This document shows, in pieces, positions 47,501-54,700 of a stretch of DNA of 64,000 bases; positions within the stretch are counted from its first letter, which is position 1; the number at the start of each line of letters is the position of its first letter. A program made the position numbers and the translations under genes. The notes beneath the pieces were generated by a model that saw nothing but the letters and a program-made list of their open reading frames with translations, ran no database searches and was not told where the DNA came from. The DNA comes from Phorcus lineatus (lineage: Eukaryota > Mollusca > Gastropoda > Trochida > Trochidae). The stretch covers positions 79,005,022-79,069,021 of the forward strand of contig OV121081.1 of the NCBI GenBank assembly GCA_921293015.1, given 5' to 3'.

Positions 47501-50500
47501 TTCTAATTGATCAGATCCTCATTCCAAGTTGATTATTTTTCACACACGTTTAATCTGTAAATAAACGAGACATTTCTCCTTTGATGGAATATAAACTTGG
47601 TAATCTTTGTTTCAATACAAGTTGGCTACTATTCCAGATGTAAAGATCAGACATGTACAAATGAAACTTTAAGTAACGATCACTCATGTAAACAAATATT
47701 GGACTGGTATGCTGAGATTTCAGTTATTGATTTAATTTTAAATGTATATATCTGAAGTACCCGTGTGTATTTTACCCAGATACCCATCCTATCTGAAGCC
47801 CTGAACAATACTAAGTTGTCATAGGTTTTGAACAATACTTTATCTAAAATTCAAAATAAAGCCAATGACAGTATCCCCCGTACAGGAAATTACAATGCAA
47901 TCTGTGCAAAAAAATAGAAAACTTTATGACAACAGCGGTGAATAAGGTGATTAAAAACAAAACAAAGATAAGGGATAACAATGATAAAAACTCTCAAACA
48001 GATGTTGGAAATTCGGATAAGGAAAGAAGGGCAGACATGATAGATAGATAGACATGCAATATATTCAAATCACAACAAATAAAGAAGTTGTATCATTATC
48101 ATCATCATGCTTGATATAACACAAAGCAAACAGAAAGTCGGGATCGTGCATGTGAGGGTCATGCAGGTCAAGGTCATGAAGACAGGAGAACCCACTTACC
48201 ATGTCATCATCGGAATCAATGCATTCATCCTGGAAATGAGTGCAGGTGCATGCTAGACTACTATCAAGTATTTGACATGTACAACATCAAAACATTATCA
48301 TAATCATACCTATAAGCAAAAAAAGCATGAACTAAGAAAACATAAAACTCACTAAAAATTAATCTATTTTAAGTCAAAATCATAAGAAACTCAGAAATGT
48401 AGAAAAGTAAGGGAGTATCATGGGAATTTTAAAGATGTTAAAACAGTATGGAACTAACAGATCTCAACATCATCAAATATACTTCTTTCAGAGACATTCT
48501 AGAAGTTGGCATGAAGAGGAAATACATTTGCATTAGTCCGTTATGGCTTGCTTTAAATGGCGATAATATCAACACAGTTTCCTTACAAAAGGAGAAGTAG
48601 AAATATTCAAACAATTGGTATTTTTAACATCAGAGAGACTGATGATCTGAGGACAAGAGTCCAAACACCTGTCCACTAGAAAACAACAAGAAGATTCAAT
48701 TAAAGTAAGTTTTTGAGAGGGTATCAGTTACCTTAGAGATAGGGGAGTGCTGGTGAGGAGCTTGAACAGGAGGAGACTGTGAGTGAGCAGGAGGTGGAGG
48801 AGGAAGAGGGATACAGTCAGGCACATTTGGAAAAGAGGCAATAGTGTCCACTGAGGAACATGACCCATGTTGCAATCTGTTCAGTGCCTTCATAGCTTCA
48901 GCAAATTCTGGTCCAAGGACTTGGTAGGCAAGACCTGGGTTTGAATTGTAAAGATTCAAGTAAATTTCATTGCTTGATAATGCTGAATGAGGATCTTGAG
49001 AGGTAGACGGCTCAGTTTCAGTATCTCCATTAATTGACAGAACATCAAAACTTGGATTTGGTGTCATAAGAAGTCTTGAACCTTTGGCAGACAAAACAGA
49101 GTCAGGATATCCAAGTGAGGAGAGTGAATCAACTCCAGTTTCATACCCAGTGTCTCGGGAGGTGTTTCTAGACATGGCATATGTAGAGCGCTTCCTGAAT
49201 GAGGGACAGTTCCAGACATGGCTGTCACTTGAGGATCGACAGCTGCACATGGAGAGAGGATCACTTGGCAGTGGGTTCCTCTGAAAGGTCACAGTGGAAT
49301 CATCAGTCTGGTCACTCCTTTTATGAAGTTCGGGATCACTCCAGAATGGAGAACTCCCTGAATCACTTCTCAAAATCTCGGACGGTCGTCTGAAGTAATA
49401 AGTTGTTACATCACTGTATGCCGGGTTGAGGACATGTTTCTCCCCCTGCTTGTTTTGAACCTCATCTAGCAGTTGCCTTTCATCAGGTCCAACTGACCCT
49501 TGACTTGTCTGATGCTGTTGCTCTCCTGTACTGGGACTCTGTTCTATATCAGATCTACTTAAAGGTGATCCTTGTAAAAGCTGCGATGGTGTGGAATAAT
49601 CAAAACCTTCATATCCTGGACTCTTTTCCTGCCCTTTCTCGCGCTCTTCTTGTTTCTTCAACAATTTTGAAGGAGTAGTGTAATATAGGTCTTCTGTTCC
49701 TGAGAGTTTTTCATGCTTTTCAAACAGTTTGGAAGGTGTTGTGTAGCTCATTGTTCCATAACCTAGATTGGTTGCATTGCCTTTTTCGCGATCTTGACAT
49801 TTTTCAAACATCTTTGATGGTGTGGTATAGCTCAATGTTCCATATCCTTGGTTGTTGGCCTTTCCTTTGTCGCGATCTTGACATTTTTCGAACATCTTAG
49901 ATGGAGTTGTATAGCTCAATGTTCCTTTCTGCATCGAGTTGGAAGGAGTACTGGACCCTGCATTCTTCTCCTTACCACCAGTAGTCTCCTGGTGCTTCTG
50001 CAGCAGCTGTGACTGGGTAGGGTAGTCCAGACTCTCACAAGAATCAGCCCCTTTTGAATTCTTATTTCCTTCACTTTTGTCTATGGCAGAATTTGTTATG
50101 TTGTCTACGAGATCATTTTGATTTTCCCTTGTTGCACTATGACTGTGCTTTGTACTTCCAAAATATTCTTCTGAGCCTTTTCTTTGTTTGCTCATGTTGT
50201 CTGTAAGACTTTTTAGTCTGTTGACATGTTTCTGGAGATGAACTAAGGGTGTGGTATAATTTTCCCCATTAAAATGAGAAAATACATTAGACTCCAAGGA
50301 CCCAAATGATTTTCTCTCCTTTGGGTCTGATGTCCTATCACTTCTGGAAGCTGTTACAGAATGATTCTCATCTCTAGTCCGTTCATTTGCTGTCAACTTC
50401 AACTCAATTTGTCTTCTCTGCTTTTCATGCAGAAGAGAAGTAGCGGTTTTGAATTCCCCTATACTCGAACCACGAGCCAGAGAATCAGCAACTTTCCGTA

Positions 50501-53500
50501 CATCTTTTTCCTTTGGGCCATTTTCTGGCTTGGTGTTATTGTCACCTTGTTGGTGGGATTCTGAGACCTGCAAAATGTCTACATCAGTTTTATTATCCAC
50601 ACTGTCAATACAGGTAATGTCCATAGCACTTCCATAGCAAGTATAAAAGCTGTCAGTACTTTCAGCAGCATCACACTTTCCTTCAACATGGTGGTCATCA
50701 TATACTGCTTTTATCTTAAACTCACTATCTATTCCCTGCAACTTGACCACAGAGTCATCAGAACCAGGAACCCTCTCCTGACTGTGACCAACTTCTTCAG
50801 TCTTTATTTCCTCAGAACTTTCTGTGACACCAGAGTGATGACTTTTCTTCATCCCAAACTCTGATATTGTCTGTTCAGGGCCCTTGAGGGAGCGAGTGGA
50901 AGAGACAGATGGAACCTCACGAGGATGCACCACATCAGTGAGGGCTCCAGGGGCACTGTACTTTTCAATGACCTGGGTGCTAGAAACGGGCTTCAGACCT
51001 CTCGGAGGCAGATCAAAATTGGACACAGAGTCCTGCTTCTCCACTGGGATGGTCCCGTCTGTCCTGACGTTTCGTAGATTTTCCTTACTTGGCGAGCTTT
51101 TGGGTGGGAGTGTCCTGTCCGAATGAGACAGTGAGTCCTGCACTGAAGTGTTTGAGAACTCCTTGCGACTTTTCAACATCTTGGTGAGGGACACGTTCCT
51201 CCCATCAACCGCGACCACTGGCGTCGAGGTAGCTAATGGTTTCATGCCCTTCTCACCTCCCAGGTGCTGGTACAGCTCATCACTGATTGAGTCTTTCAGG
51301 TCCAGTGCAGTGTCTTTTACAGGCTCACTTGAGCTGTGACGTAGAGACTTGTCTGTGTCACGTTTTTCACGGGATGCTTCAGGTTGAGAGAGCTAACAGA
51401 GGAGATAGGTGAAGACAAGTATGGGCAAAACAAGAGAGGTATAAAGAAGAAGACAGGGATTATAGATTGATGAGTTGAGAAAAAAGAGAGAGAAAGATTC
51501 TTTGAATTCAAAGAAATAAAGAGAACAATAGTAACTCATATCTACGATTCAAGCTAAAACATACAGAATAGTTTATGTGTTTGAAAATTGTTTGGCATTT
51601 CATTGGAAAAATAATTAGTGTGATGTGACCTCACAACATTTAGAGTGCAGCATCATGTGCATTAAGGAGGAAACATTCATCAACATTAAGACGAGATGGA
51701 ACAATAAATTATTTATTCAATCTAATATAGCGACCTATTATGAAAAGAATACTGTTTTTGAAAAATGTTACTGTAATTGAGGTCAACTTTTTAGTTCCAT
51801 CTCTCCTTAAAATCTACACAATAATACAGTTTGACATGCTGCAGGCTGAGAAGACTTGTACACTATTCTAAGACTTTTGTATGCTCACCGCAGTGAGGAC
51901 AGTGCGTGGACTGGAGGACTGGAAGGACGTCCTCCCCTCGGGGTAACTGCCGCTGCCTCCTCCATTCTGCTCCCCTGCAAAAACATAACGGTCAACTAAT
52001 AGATATTGCATTGCAAGGTCTACGATTAGGTCATCCTCATTCACACAAAGGCTCAGGCTCAAATCCTTTAACATATCACTTAAATTCACATCCACTAAGT
52101 ATGTGAATGTTAAGCCCTTGGTGATTTTGGTGAAGCACTTAGGTTATAAATTATTTTGCTCATGTACATAGTCAACAATCATTTAATTCCTGTATCTCAC
52201 TTAGTAAACACTTATTATGGTCATGTTAACACCTTTTCTCATAAAAAATTTGCCCATGACATTTATTCTCACAATATATTCTAATGAAGCTGACTAACTG
52301 ATAGAACTGTTGAAAGTTTAAGGGCAATAGCCTTCACAAATTTTGCACTGCAAAGCTCAGAGTTTCCTTGTTCTGGCCCTGTATTATTCCTTGTATCATT
52401 CCTGTACATATTGGCACATTTATATGGTAATGTTCCATTCTGCTCGATCTTATGATTCAGGCAATAGGTCAGAGGTACCTCTAACTGATAGTTAATTGAA
52501 GGAATAAGTATATCAAGATATAAGTACATTACAAACAAGATTCCTGACATACTCACCCTGCAGCTGGGGGCTCTTATCTGAACTCATAGCAGCTGCCTTC
52601 TTTTCATCAGCTGCATCTGTTAATTGAAATATTTGAATATTCAAATTAATATATTTTATCTTACCTTTTAATAAAATAAACGTTTTTGATTAGCTGACAG
52701 TAGATACTTTATTTCTCCTGTACTCTGTGAGTGCCCTGTGAGTTCCCTGTGAGTGCCCTGGTGTATGTGTTTTCTCTGCAGCTATAGTAAGATCTCCTTG
52801 CCAAGAAGAGCTGTTTCATAACAAACTGAAAACATTACTTAATGAAGCATGCATTGTTTAGAGTTAACATAGATTCCATCAGCTGGTCTCATTAACATTG
52901 GTTGGAAGTAAATTGATTCAAAACTTTCTGCTTTATTTTAAAATATATTTCACATTGCTTTATTGAATAAAGATTAAATTGTCTTTAAGCATGTTGAAAC
53001 TTTGAGTAAAATGTTACATGACTTTTTGATATAATATTTCAGTCGAGATGGACGATGCAGCAGCATGAGCCTGTCAATACATCGGAGCATTATTTGATGA
53101 TACCAGGCATGCTGTTATTTGTTGATAAAACATTCCAATGTTATTTTCACTAGTGACTGTTAATAGGTTTGCTAGGTAATAGATAATTCACCAAGAATCA
53201 TGAAATAAAGAAGCTAAAATAGAAGTACCTTGTGTGGCATGTGGCTGCCTGGCGCTCTCTGCTGGTGGGTTACTGGTAGAATCTATTTGCTGTTGTTGGT
53301 GGGTGTGTCCATGTGCACGGGAGAAGATGTCAGCAACTCTACCTACTGGGTGGAACTGATGCTTGAACTGGCTCGCACCACTGCAGGATGACAAAAAATG
53401 TCAGCTGGGTGGATTCAGAGGTAAACTAAAACTATAGTATAGCATTTCTCTTTTACATGTTCATATATATATATGGCAGAGTACCTACAAAGTTATGTTT

Positions 53501-54370
53501 TATATTAACACTGAGATTATTACATGAATAAATGTGTCAAATTATCAATTTGCATGAAGCAGAAGCAAGGGTGATCAACAAGTTTTGATGGGTTGCGTAA
53601 ATACTTTTACAAACTGGATGACTATATTGGATATTGTTACTTGTTAAGGGCTGTTAGACAATAATTTGAAAGTAAAAACATTAAATGTTTGTCTTAATTG
53701 TTGGTGGTTGACTCTCCTTTCTCATAACATGAAGAAAACTCTTCTGATTAATGTAATGGATTGACAATATGAATAAGGAAGTAAATAAATCAACTTCAAC
53801 ATTAAATGACAGTTAAAATAAATTCTAGCACACTCTCGGTAAACCAATTGTTTCTTATGCAGAAAGATATTGTTTTTAAATGACATGACAAAACATTAGC
53901 CAATGACATCGACAACAATAGTATTATATCACTTGCAATGGCCTTGGTCAAGGATTTTAAATTCACGGCCATATTTTTATCCATTTTGTTTATATATTTA
54001 GGTTGAAATATAAGAGACACTTTTCCAAATCAATATGCTTCAACCATAAAACAATAGTTCAGGGTGAAACTGTACTTTGATTAAAAACACAGGAGGGTTG
54101 AGGCTCACTATTTTTTAAATAAGACAGAAAAATATACTGTTTAAGTCATATTCATATCAAATTAGTAATTTAATTTCTCATTTCATACTTCAAGAATATC
54201 CACAGATATAATCATAAAGAGATAATACAAAACATAACAAATCCATGCATCTATTTCTTAACAAATAAAGAAATGATTTTCTGAAAACATAACTACGTAA
54301 ATATATAAAGTCCAATGTATCAACTTCTGCTAGATAAATACCTGGGTTGGAAATTTTCCGATGGATTCAT
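10926..54370 (-). CDS. Giant coiled-coil protein, 40 coding exons, 2819 residues
   Basis: Start codon 54370, stop 10926-10928. I placed 40 exons by GT/AG sites; phases agree at every junction and the total is 8460 bp. Residues 1-1006 are Ser/Thr/Gln-rich and probably disordered, with a tandem YTTPSK-type repeat (exon 5) and a Pro-rich patch LPPPPPA before an acidic microexon. Residues about 1007-2715 are long heptad-rich coiled coil rich in Glu, Gln, Leu and Arg. The tail (about 2716-2819) is Ser/Asn-rich with SQSPDTASQMSD. There is no signal peptide or membrane segment. The architecture suits a centrosome, rootlet, Golgi or cytoskeletal scaffold acting through dimeric coiled coils, but I do not recognise the family and similarity to rootletin or CEP proteins would be generic. 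Introns hold two DIRS elements and many repeats. Exon coordinates are in the grouped entries below. Confidence 0.9.
11554..11588. repeat. (CAGA)n microsatellite
   Basis: About nine perfect gaca units in the last intron, only a few bases from the donor of exon 39 at 11594. Confidence 0.9.
11595..21513 (-). CDS. Coiled-coil gene, exons 24-39
   Basis: Exons: 24 21434-21513, 25 21162-21273, 26 20739-20894, 27 20271-20501, 28 19380-19520, 29 18628-18778, 30 18277-18442, 31 17957-18052, 32 15640-15763, 33 15088-15252, 34 14336-14539, 35 13851-14030, 36 13631-13725, 37 13194-13305, 38 12168-12376, 39 11595-11864. The peptide from MLSELRSLRLLLDGKEKE to QQLLLMRRKSQSPDK is continuous coiled coil. Mixed phases (0, 1, 2) all agree when joined; for example exon 38 ends in two bases of a Trp codon completed by exon 39 (NMW|HEMNRVL). 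Introns include a TTAA-flanked element, a SINE and a minisatellite. Confidence 0.9.
12490..12785 (-). mobile_element. Near full-length tRNA-derived SINE
   Basis: Read on the minus strand it begins ggggcagttagcacg, an A-box-like head, has a B-box-like ggttggaatcc, then the family body (gaactgttctacgtgcag, cacccacggttt) and the tail gaaagcggtgttaaac. It keeps the 5' tRNA-like part that the copies at 2.6 and 7.7 kb have lost, so it shows the full architecture. It lies in the intron between exons 37 and 38. A clear target duplication was not found. Confidence 0.8.
14640..14890. repeat. Unclassified intronic repeat-like stretch
   Basis: This intronic stretch has a partial inverted symmetry (cagtgttatattcatac...agtgtaataccgctg, about 14713-14760) and tgacgtca/atgtcaca motifs like those near 47030. 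It may be a small transposon relic. No ends could be defined. Confidence 0.25.
16023..17487. mobile_element. TTAA-flanked DNA transposon (piggyBac/Kolobok-like), 1.46 kb
   Basis: Perfect 15-bp inverted ends, ctcattaacgccgag (16027-16041) and ctcggcgttaatgag (17469-17483), are bounded by TTAA at 16023-16026 and 17484-17487. TTAA duplication is typical of piggyBac and Kolobok. Just inside the left end a motif of form cgagagccgc-tat-tgcgtc recurs four times at about 42-bp spacing (near 16038, 16080, 16121, 16164), and a looser cgagcagcgtc lies near the right end (about 17420). A 115-codon ORF at 17108 has no recognisable transposase domain, so the copy looks non-autonomous. It lies in intron 31 of the coiled-coil gene. 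Confidence 0.8.
19525..19995. repeat. Minisatellite of about 31-bp units
   Basis: Around 14 imperfect units of acaatgtacaacaatacaccacatgggcagt fill the start of the intron upstream of exon 28, a few bases from its acceptor. Units diverge more toward the right. No coding capacity. Confidence 0.85.
22121..22138. repeat. Poly-C tract inside DIRS copy 1
   Basis: An uninterrupted C run of about 17 bases lies between the recombinase ORF and the internal complementary region. It is a likely site of length variation and assembly error. Confidence 0.9.
22306..23420 (-). CDS. DIRS copy 1: tyrosine recombinase domain
   Basis: The 3' part of an open frame ending at 22306 carries a phage-integrase-like fold: an N-terminal core-binding region (NVQYEDRWACYARWC), SGRRVGDIHAM with the first catalytic Arg, KAHSVRAVATS with the H-x-x-R pair, and FIRHYQLDK with the catalytic Tyr. 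This enzyme inserts the circular DNA intermediate in place of a DDE integrase. The upstream half of the same open frame overlaps the RT frame and is probably not read. Confidence 0.85.
23205..25133 (-). CDS. DIRS copy 1: reverse transcriptase / RNase H ORF
   Basis: Landmark RT strings TKKDGGYRPILNLKYLN and YLDD are followed by an RNase H segment with TDASLSGWGG, then LEMDNQTAMTYIAKQGG and the VDNVRADALSR motif shared by DIRS, Ngaro and related retroelements. The frame overlaps the recombinase frame downstream, as expected for the family. Confidence 0.85.
   Translation of the reverse strand: MPPVAGIRCPCPEMETCQGARAPPVAGIQCLGPELPVGGRLSNFLSEWKRVTSNPWVLSTLREGHLPLWKLGPPSFTGVRRTPVPSSPEKAEVLRAEVAALLDKAAIEVVPLGQEENGYYSTYFLVTKKDGGYRPILNLKYLNKMLEVPSFKMETLRSVIASVEVGHPYLDDWLIRALTRALNQEATQDILNILVRLGWIINLKKSDLDPTQDLVFLGARFDTARGTVSLAPDRVGKVVQTTQHFLQSPDHSARTWLRLLGNMAATVDVVWRARLRMRPVQQALAGLWSHAESLERSVSIPGWLTTHLEWWLKEDNLSRGLPLEAPLPTVTVQTDASLSGWGGVLGDHSASGLWSLDESRMHINVLELRAVRNVFKHFLRLIQGQAVRLEMDNQTAMTYIAKQGGTVSPALLQEAWQFLLWCDQYNVRVTPVYLPGVDNVRADALSRRILAPYEWMLHREIFGLISQLYGSFQVDLFASGVTNQTPVFCSRIPDPKALASDAFAIDWTGRVLWAFPPTPLIPRVLLQLGRQPPQLLVLMTPLWTAQSWFPSVLRYLVQPPLLLPCLPDLLTQEGAPHPNPRVQWVAWPLSGIASRRAVFLHELQTQYWLRGGIQRTFNTRIDGPAMRAGVAIEGYSIPFLRV
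25175..27058 (-). CDS. DIRS copy 1: Gag-like ORF
   Basis: A long open frame (about 627 codons) at the 5' side of the element. Near the start is a Cys/His cluster (CVDCGSS, CLPCL, CAVCKAF) like a zinc-binding knuckle. The middle is rich in Pro, Gly and Glu, and the end is a basic KGGNPGKKGKSRKGKQ tail suited to nucleic-acid binding. The role, packaging element RNA, is inferred from position and composition. Confidence 0.75.
   Translation of the reverse strand: MSTIFLFDLQPFKKCVDCGSSIPQTDGHPSCLPCLVTQGHEDSDCAVCKAFCTKTRKRRQADTIFYRGMLEAGESLQGVTPPSKSKGGKKKAVLSPPIPSEESSDSEVGSRLSSARALPITPTLDTINSLIKGQMKGLMGELMSELRKEIRATAPPEGPDARPTGSLGTGAGTGAGANLGKGPGDALGLPELRAGPSRTPTSTITRDPPNNLETVERSGGTGNPKSQDPGAAASGSASGPALPGPSRERPEAGGSRFRIPLLPSFAPPSHSSETSSVQDSEVTGDDSEEEMEVGGGAESDPSDRPISEALRGVRDKFAVAFPQVVVQEKESDEAEFRLPGGAFAKRKVAQTRLRIVDSLRTDAITPLLSGTRTRFDLPELNRRYPIGEVGFLDVPVVDDDVLSSVNPDAIGLPGRRVPPFKYQDQLLKRAFRSFEETYRNAAQQLRVSVHSAYLASLQAQSMVEAKGKEQTEQVLLQRQLAEVSSYLARDSIRSASSQVMTAVMGLRRLWLSCSSLPQPTQNALLALPYELGQALFPGSATVIKDFAERLERAKAAKGGSGPAGKRKSPLENLPSGPPAKVKQWWESSLYQGSGKGGNPGKKGKSRKGKQPKGQQPFRGKGGSNQGS
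27727..29588 (-). CDS. Coiled-coil gene, exons 19-23
   Basis: Exons: 19 29442-29588, 20 29142-29288, 21 28529-28714, 22 28186-28332, 23 27727-27903. All five are phase 0 at both ends and three are exactly 147 bp (49 codons = seven heptads), which suggests that this part of the rod grew by exon duplication. The peptide runs from VVLLESELAQKDGEV through ESLEQQLVQRAQ to TTTYTEPESSEGKQ, with regular a/d leucines. The intron 18 side (29.65-37.2 kb) holds a DNA transposon and the second DIRS element; the intron after exon 23 holds the first DIRS element. Confidence 0.9.
29652..31370. mobile_element. 1.7-kb element with inverted gagaaaacggc subterminal repeats
   Basis: The left end (29652-29755) has four gaaaacgg units and the right end (31265-31365) has four ccgttttctc units in opposite orientation, most extended to gagaaaacggcca. 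This inverted, multi-copy arrangement looks like transposase-binding sites at the two ends of a DNA transposon. No exact terminal repeat or target duplication could be fixed. A 61-codon minus ORF near 30632-30817 has a CKTC pair but is not recognised. It lies in intron 18. Confidence 0.6.
31395..31480. repeat. Minisatellite split by DIRS copy 2 (left part)
   Basis: Units of about 33 bp (gaggttgatcaacattctac with ccaatcataaat) precede the left end of the DIRS element and resume at 36845-36950 after its right end. The array was one block before the retroelement inserted. Confidence 0.8.
32036..33016 (-). CDS. DIRS copy 2: tyrosine recombinase ORF
   Basis: A 326-codon frame with SAM-like N-domain (RSLYDDKWLSFVRFCEE, GGTISTYLSALNSVL), AARVSEVHALDV with the first catalytic Arg, NPHEIRALAST holding the H-x-x-R position with a variant spacing, and FASHYLRDL with the Tyr. 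It is homologous in layout to the copy 1 recombinase but diverged in sequence. Confidence 0.85.
   Translation of the reverse strand: MASAISRAHRVSTRSLYDDKWLSFVRFCEERSQDPMRAPPQFVAEFLLYLRRKKHLKGGTISTYLSALNSVLAVKQVVRFSKTPELIAMLKSFKLEDQKLKFRPPAWDLNLVLRHLRGPPYEPLAEASFEDVTRKTVFLLSLATAARVSEVHALDVTRVRFEQVRHGAVHLGLLWNFVAKNQLPGQPDRKFIIPLLSSVVHPSEVEELSMCPVRALKEYINRSTSRRKSRKRLFIPFSTQTILAAYDAAGEPHPTANNPHEIRALASTMALHRNISVPAIMEGCFWRSTSVFASHYLRDLAVEDVEGLQSFGPLVVAQQLTRPTRH
33187..34448 (-). pseudogene. DIRS copy 2: reverse transcriptase / RNase H region
   Basis: RT landmarks FLVPKKNSDKLRMIHNM, SMDLQDAYLHVPI, LPFGISTAPWLFTR and SYIDDCL are visible near 33960-34400. RNase H/linker landmarks (MLADALSRPDKPSP) lie near 33480-33520. 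The region is spread over more than one frame and is treated as a fossil. Confidence 0.8.
34442..35040. mobile_element. hAT-like MITE nested in DIRS copy 2
   Basis: An AT-rich 583-bp block (34450-35032) interrupts the GC-rich DIRS sequence. Its ends are agtgttcgcg and cgcgaacact, a perfect 10-bp inverted repeat. The flanks gatacacc (34442-34449) and gatacacg (35033-35040) match at 7 of 8 bases, fitting an 8-bp hAT target duplication. It contains no transposase, so it was moved in trans after the DIRS element had landed. Confidence 0.8.
35240..36620 (-). pseudogene. DIRS copy 2: Gag-like region with SR-type repeats
   Basis: The N-terminal part is a long run of SPRRSPRR-type repeats resembling the RS domain of splicing factors, encoded by about 36290-36620. 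Acidic and helical segments follow, including LEDVSNEEETHLELSG and a VDKSSAIW stretch, and the C-end is basic (KTQKFPRTPGKQKQKP). The region sits at the Gag position in the element. Its function is inferred. Confidence 0.65.
36845..36955. repeat. Minisatellite split by DIRS copy 2 (right part)
   Basis: Three or so units of gaggttgatcaacattyt plus cctaatcatagat continue the array seen at 31395-31480. Confidence 0.8.
37260..46218 (-). CDS. Coiled-coil gene, exons 7-18
   Basis: Exons: 7 46126-46218, 8 45635-45731, 9 44481-44668, 10 44106-44222, 11 43399-43557, 12 41980-42102, 13 41273-41461, 14 40693-40881, 15 38882-38988, 16 38460-38623, 17 37931-38169, 18 37260-37424. The peptide starts SRSEGQLRTSSSMATGS, enters coiled coil at EKLESQMRRLTVENSNLL, and continues with heptads to KSWAKDIKAGAAQDAK. 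Exon 14 departs from simple heptads (ERQTGLGADEEQEIILHLWN) and may be a short helical insert. All junction phases agree. The donors of exons 8 and 17 sit at the edge of minisatellites. Confidence 0.88.
37612..37930. repeat. 64-bp minisatellite carrying copies of the exon 17 donor
   Basis: About five units of 64 bp, each with gttagtgaaagggcaaggttgatg and atcacccacctgtgcag. The last unit runs into exon 17 at 37931. On the coding strand each unit reads gcacag|gtgggtgatc, nearly the same as the true donor gcacag|gtaggtgatc, so the unit was copied from the exon-intron border. Confidence 0.9.
39668..39812. mobile_element. 145-bp palindromic element
   Basis: Arms 39668-39732 and 39749-39812 are inverted copies (tattgac, ctttcctcgggtct, acaggtattgac, accagtc) around a 16-bp centre. 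One arm occurs alone at 5060-5130. Downstream DNA to about 40110, with three tgacgtca motifs, is also shared in pieces with the 5-kb locus. It is likely a foldback MITE; a target duplication was not found. Confidence 0.75.
42862..43139. repeat. 43-bp tandem array of telomeric palindromes
   Basis: About 6.5 units of 43 bp. Each has atagatatctaatgttatt followed by tagggttagggttaaccctaa, so two or more TTAGGG repeats are joined head to head with their complement. The units are almost identical. It lies in the intron between exons 11 and 12 of the coiled-coil gene, so it is interstitial and not a chromosome end. Confidence 0.95.
44975..45634. repeat. 44-bp minisatellite ending at the exon 8 donor
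   Basis: About 15 units of 44 bp (cagggcagtcctatgtttcc, tagagaagagactgactgacatga) fill the intron and stop at the donor of exon 8 (45634/45635). On the coding strand each unit includes gtcagtcagtctcttctc, the same as the true intron start, so the array grew from the splice-donor side. Confidence 0.95.
46690..47110. repeat. Unclassified repeat-like stretch with tgacgtcaca motifs
   Basis: The stretch contains attctgattggttgattc, a small hairpin (aagaaggttgccgc...gcggccgccttctt, 46973-47010) and two tgacgtcaca motifs. The composition stands out from the AT-rich intron. It may be a transposon relic; no termini were found. Confidence 0.3.
47396..47500. mobile_element. 105-bp palindromic element with 28-bp perfect arms
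   Basis: Bases 47396-47423 and 47473-47500 are perfect 28-bp inverted repeats (gataaatagttgcgtttg...) around a 49-bp loop. The reverse complement of arm plus loop recurs at 6346-6421 with two or three differences, so the family is dispersed. No target duplication is clear. Confidence 0.85.
48200..48229 (-). CDS. Coiled-coil gene, exon 6 (30-bp acidic microexon)
   Basis: A 30-bp phase-0 exon between acceptor tttccag and donor atg|gtaagt encodes DECIDSDDDM. Both neighbours are also phase 0, so inclusion or skipping keeps the frame; it is a good candidate for regulated splicing. It is too short to show conservation on its own, but both splice sites are strong and the acidic decapeptide joins the disordered head to the coiled coil. 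Confidence 0.7.
48732..51392 (-). CDS. Coiled-coil gene, exon 5 (2661-bp exon, disordered region with YTTPSK repeats)
   Basis: One 887-codon exon (residues 110-996), bounded by acceptor ctgttag and donor aag|gtaact. It starts LSQPEASREKR and ends HQHSPISK. Composition is polar and low in order, with many Ser-Pro/Thr-Pro and Lys/Asp runs that look like phosphorylation targets. At about 49560-50040 a unit of roughly 28 residues repeats in tandem with core SYTTPSKMFEK, followed by CQDREKG and a Gly-Tyr. Looser versions (NYTTPLVHLQKH, YYFRRPSEIL) occur on both sides. Near the C-end lie RDTGYETG, NEIYLNLYNS and a Pro-rich segment. Confidence 0.9.
51889..54370 (-). CDS. Coiled-coil gene, exons 1-4 (N-terminus)
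   Basis: Exon 1 54342-54370 (MNPSENFQP, ends phase 2), exon 2 53229-53380, exon 3 52557-52616, exon 4 51889-51974. Donors read cag|gtattt, aag|gtactt, agg|gtgagt, gcg|gtgagc. The joined peptide reads through SQFKHQFHPVGRVADIFSR, a His/Gln-rich HTHQQQQ stretch, DAADEKKAAAM and a Gly/Ser-rich GGGSGSYPEG. Start choice: this Met is the first in frame after the upstream region and opens the reading frame cleanly. A further 5' noncoding exon cannot be excluded. Confidence 0.8.
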
Positions 54371-54700
54371 AATGAAGGAAAATATACATCCATAACAGAG
54401 TGTCCTATGTCCTAACAGAAATGAATCCTCAGTCTATAAAATACAGGTGTGGAGCCCTGTGTAACAGATGTGCTTTCAAACCTGGACCCTCCCAAACCCC
54501 TCCCCATATTCCCCCCTCTCCACCGTTCATCAATTTCTGCCATATGGCCAGGTAGCAACTCCCTCAGTACATCATGTTGACCACTCTCTAGGGACCACGC
54601 TTACTCATTCTTCCCTCCCTGATCAATACCTGCTAGTCTTCAATTAATTACCAATCTAACGAGCAACCTTCTGTTAATCAGCTCTCCTTGAAAACCTGGC
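54371..54700 (-). promoter_or_regulatory. Upstream / 5' UTR region of the coiled-coil gene
   Basis: Between 54480 and 54540 the plus strand is strongly pyrimidine-rich (ccctcccaaacccctcccc), a purine tract on the coding strand. No TATA box or initiator can be placed with confidence. The transcription start could lie here or at a further upstream exon. Confidence 0.3.
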
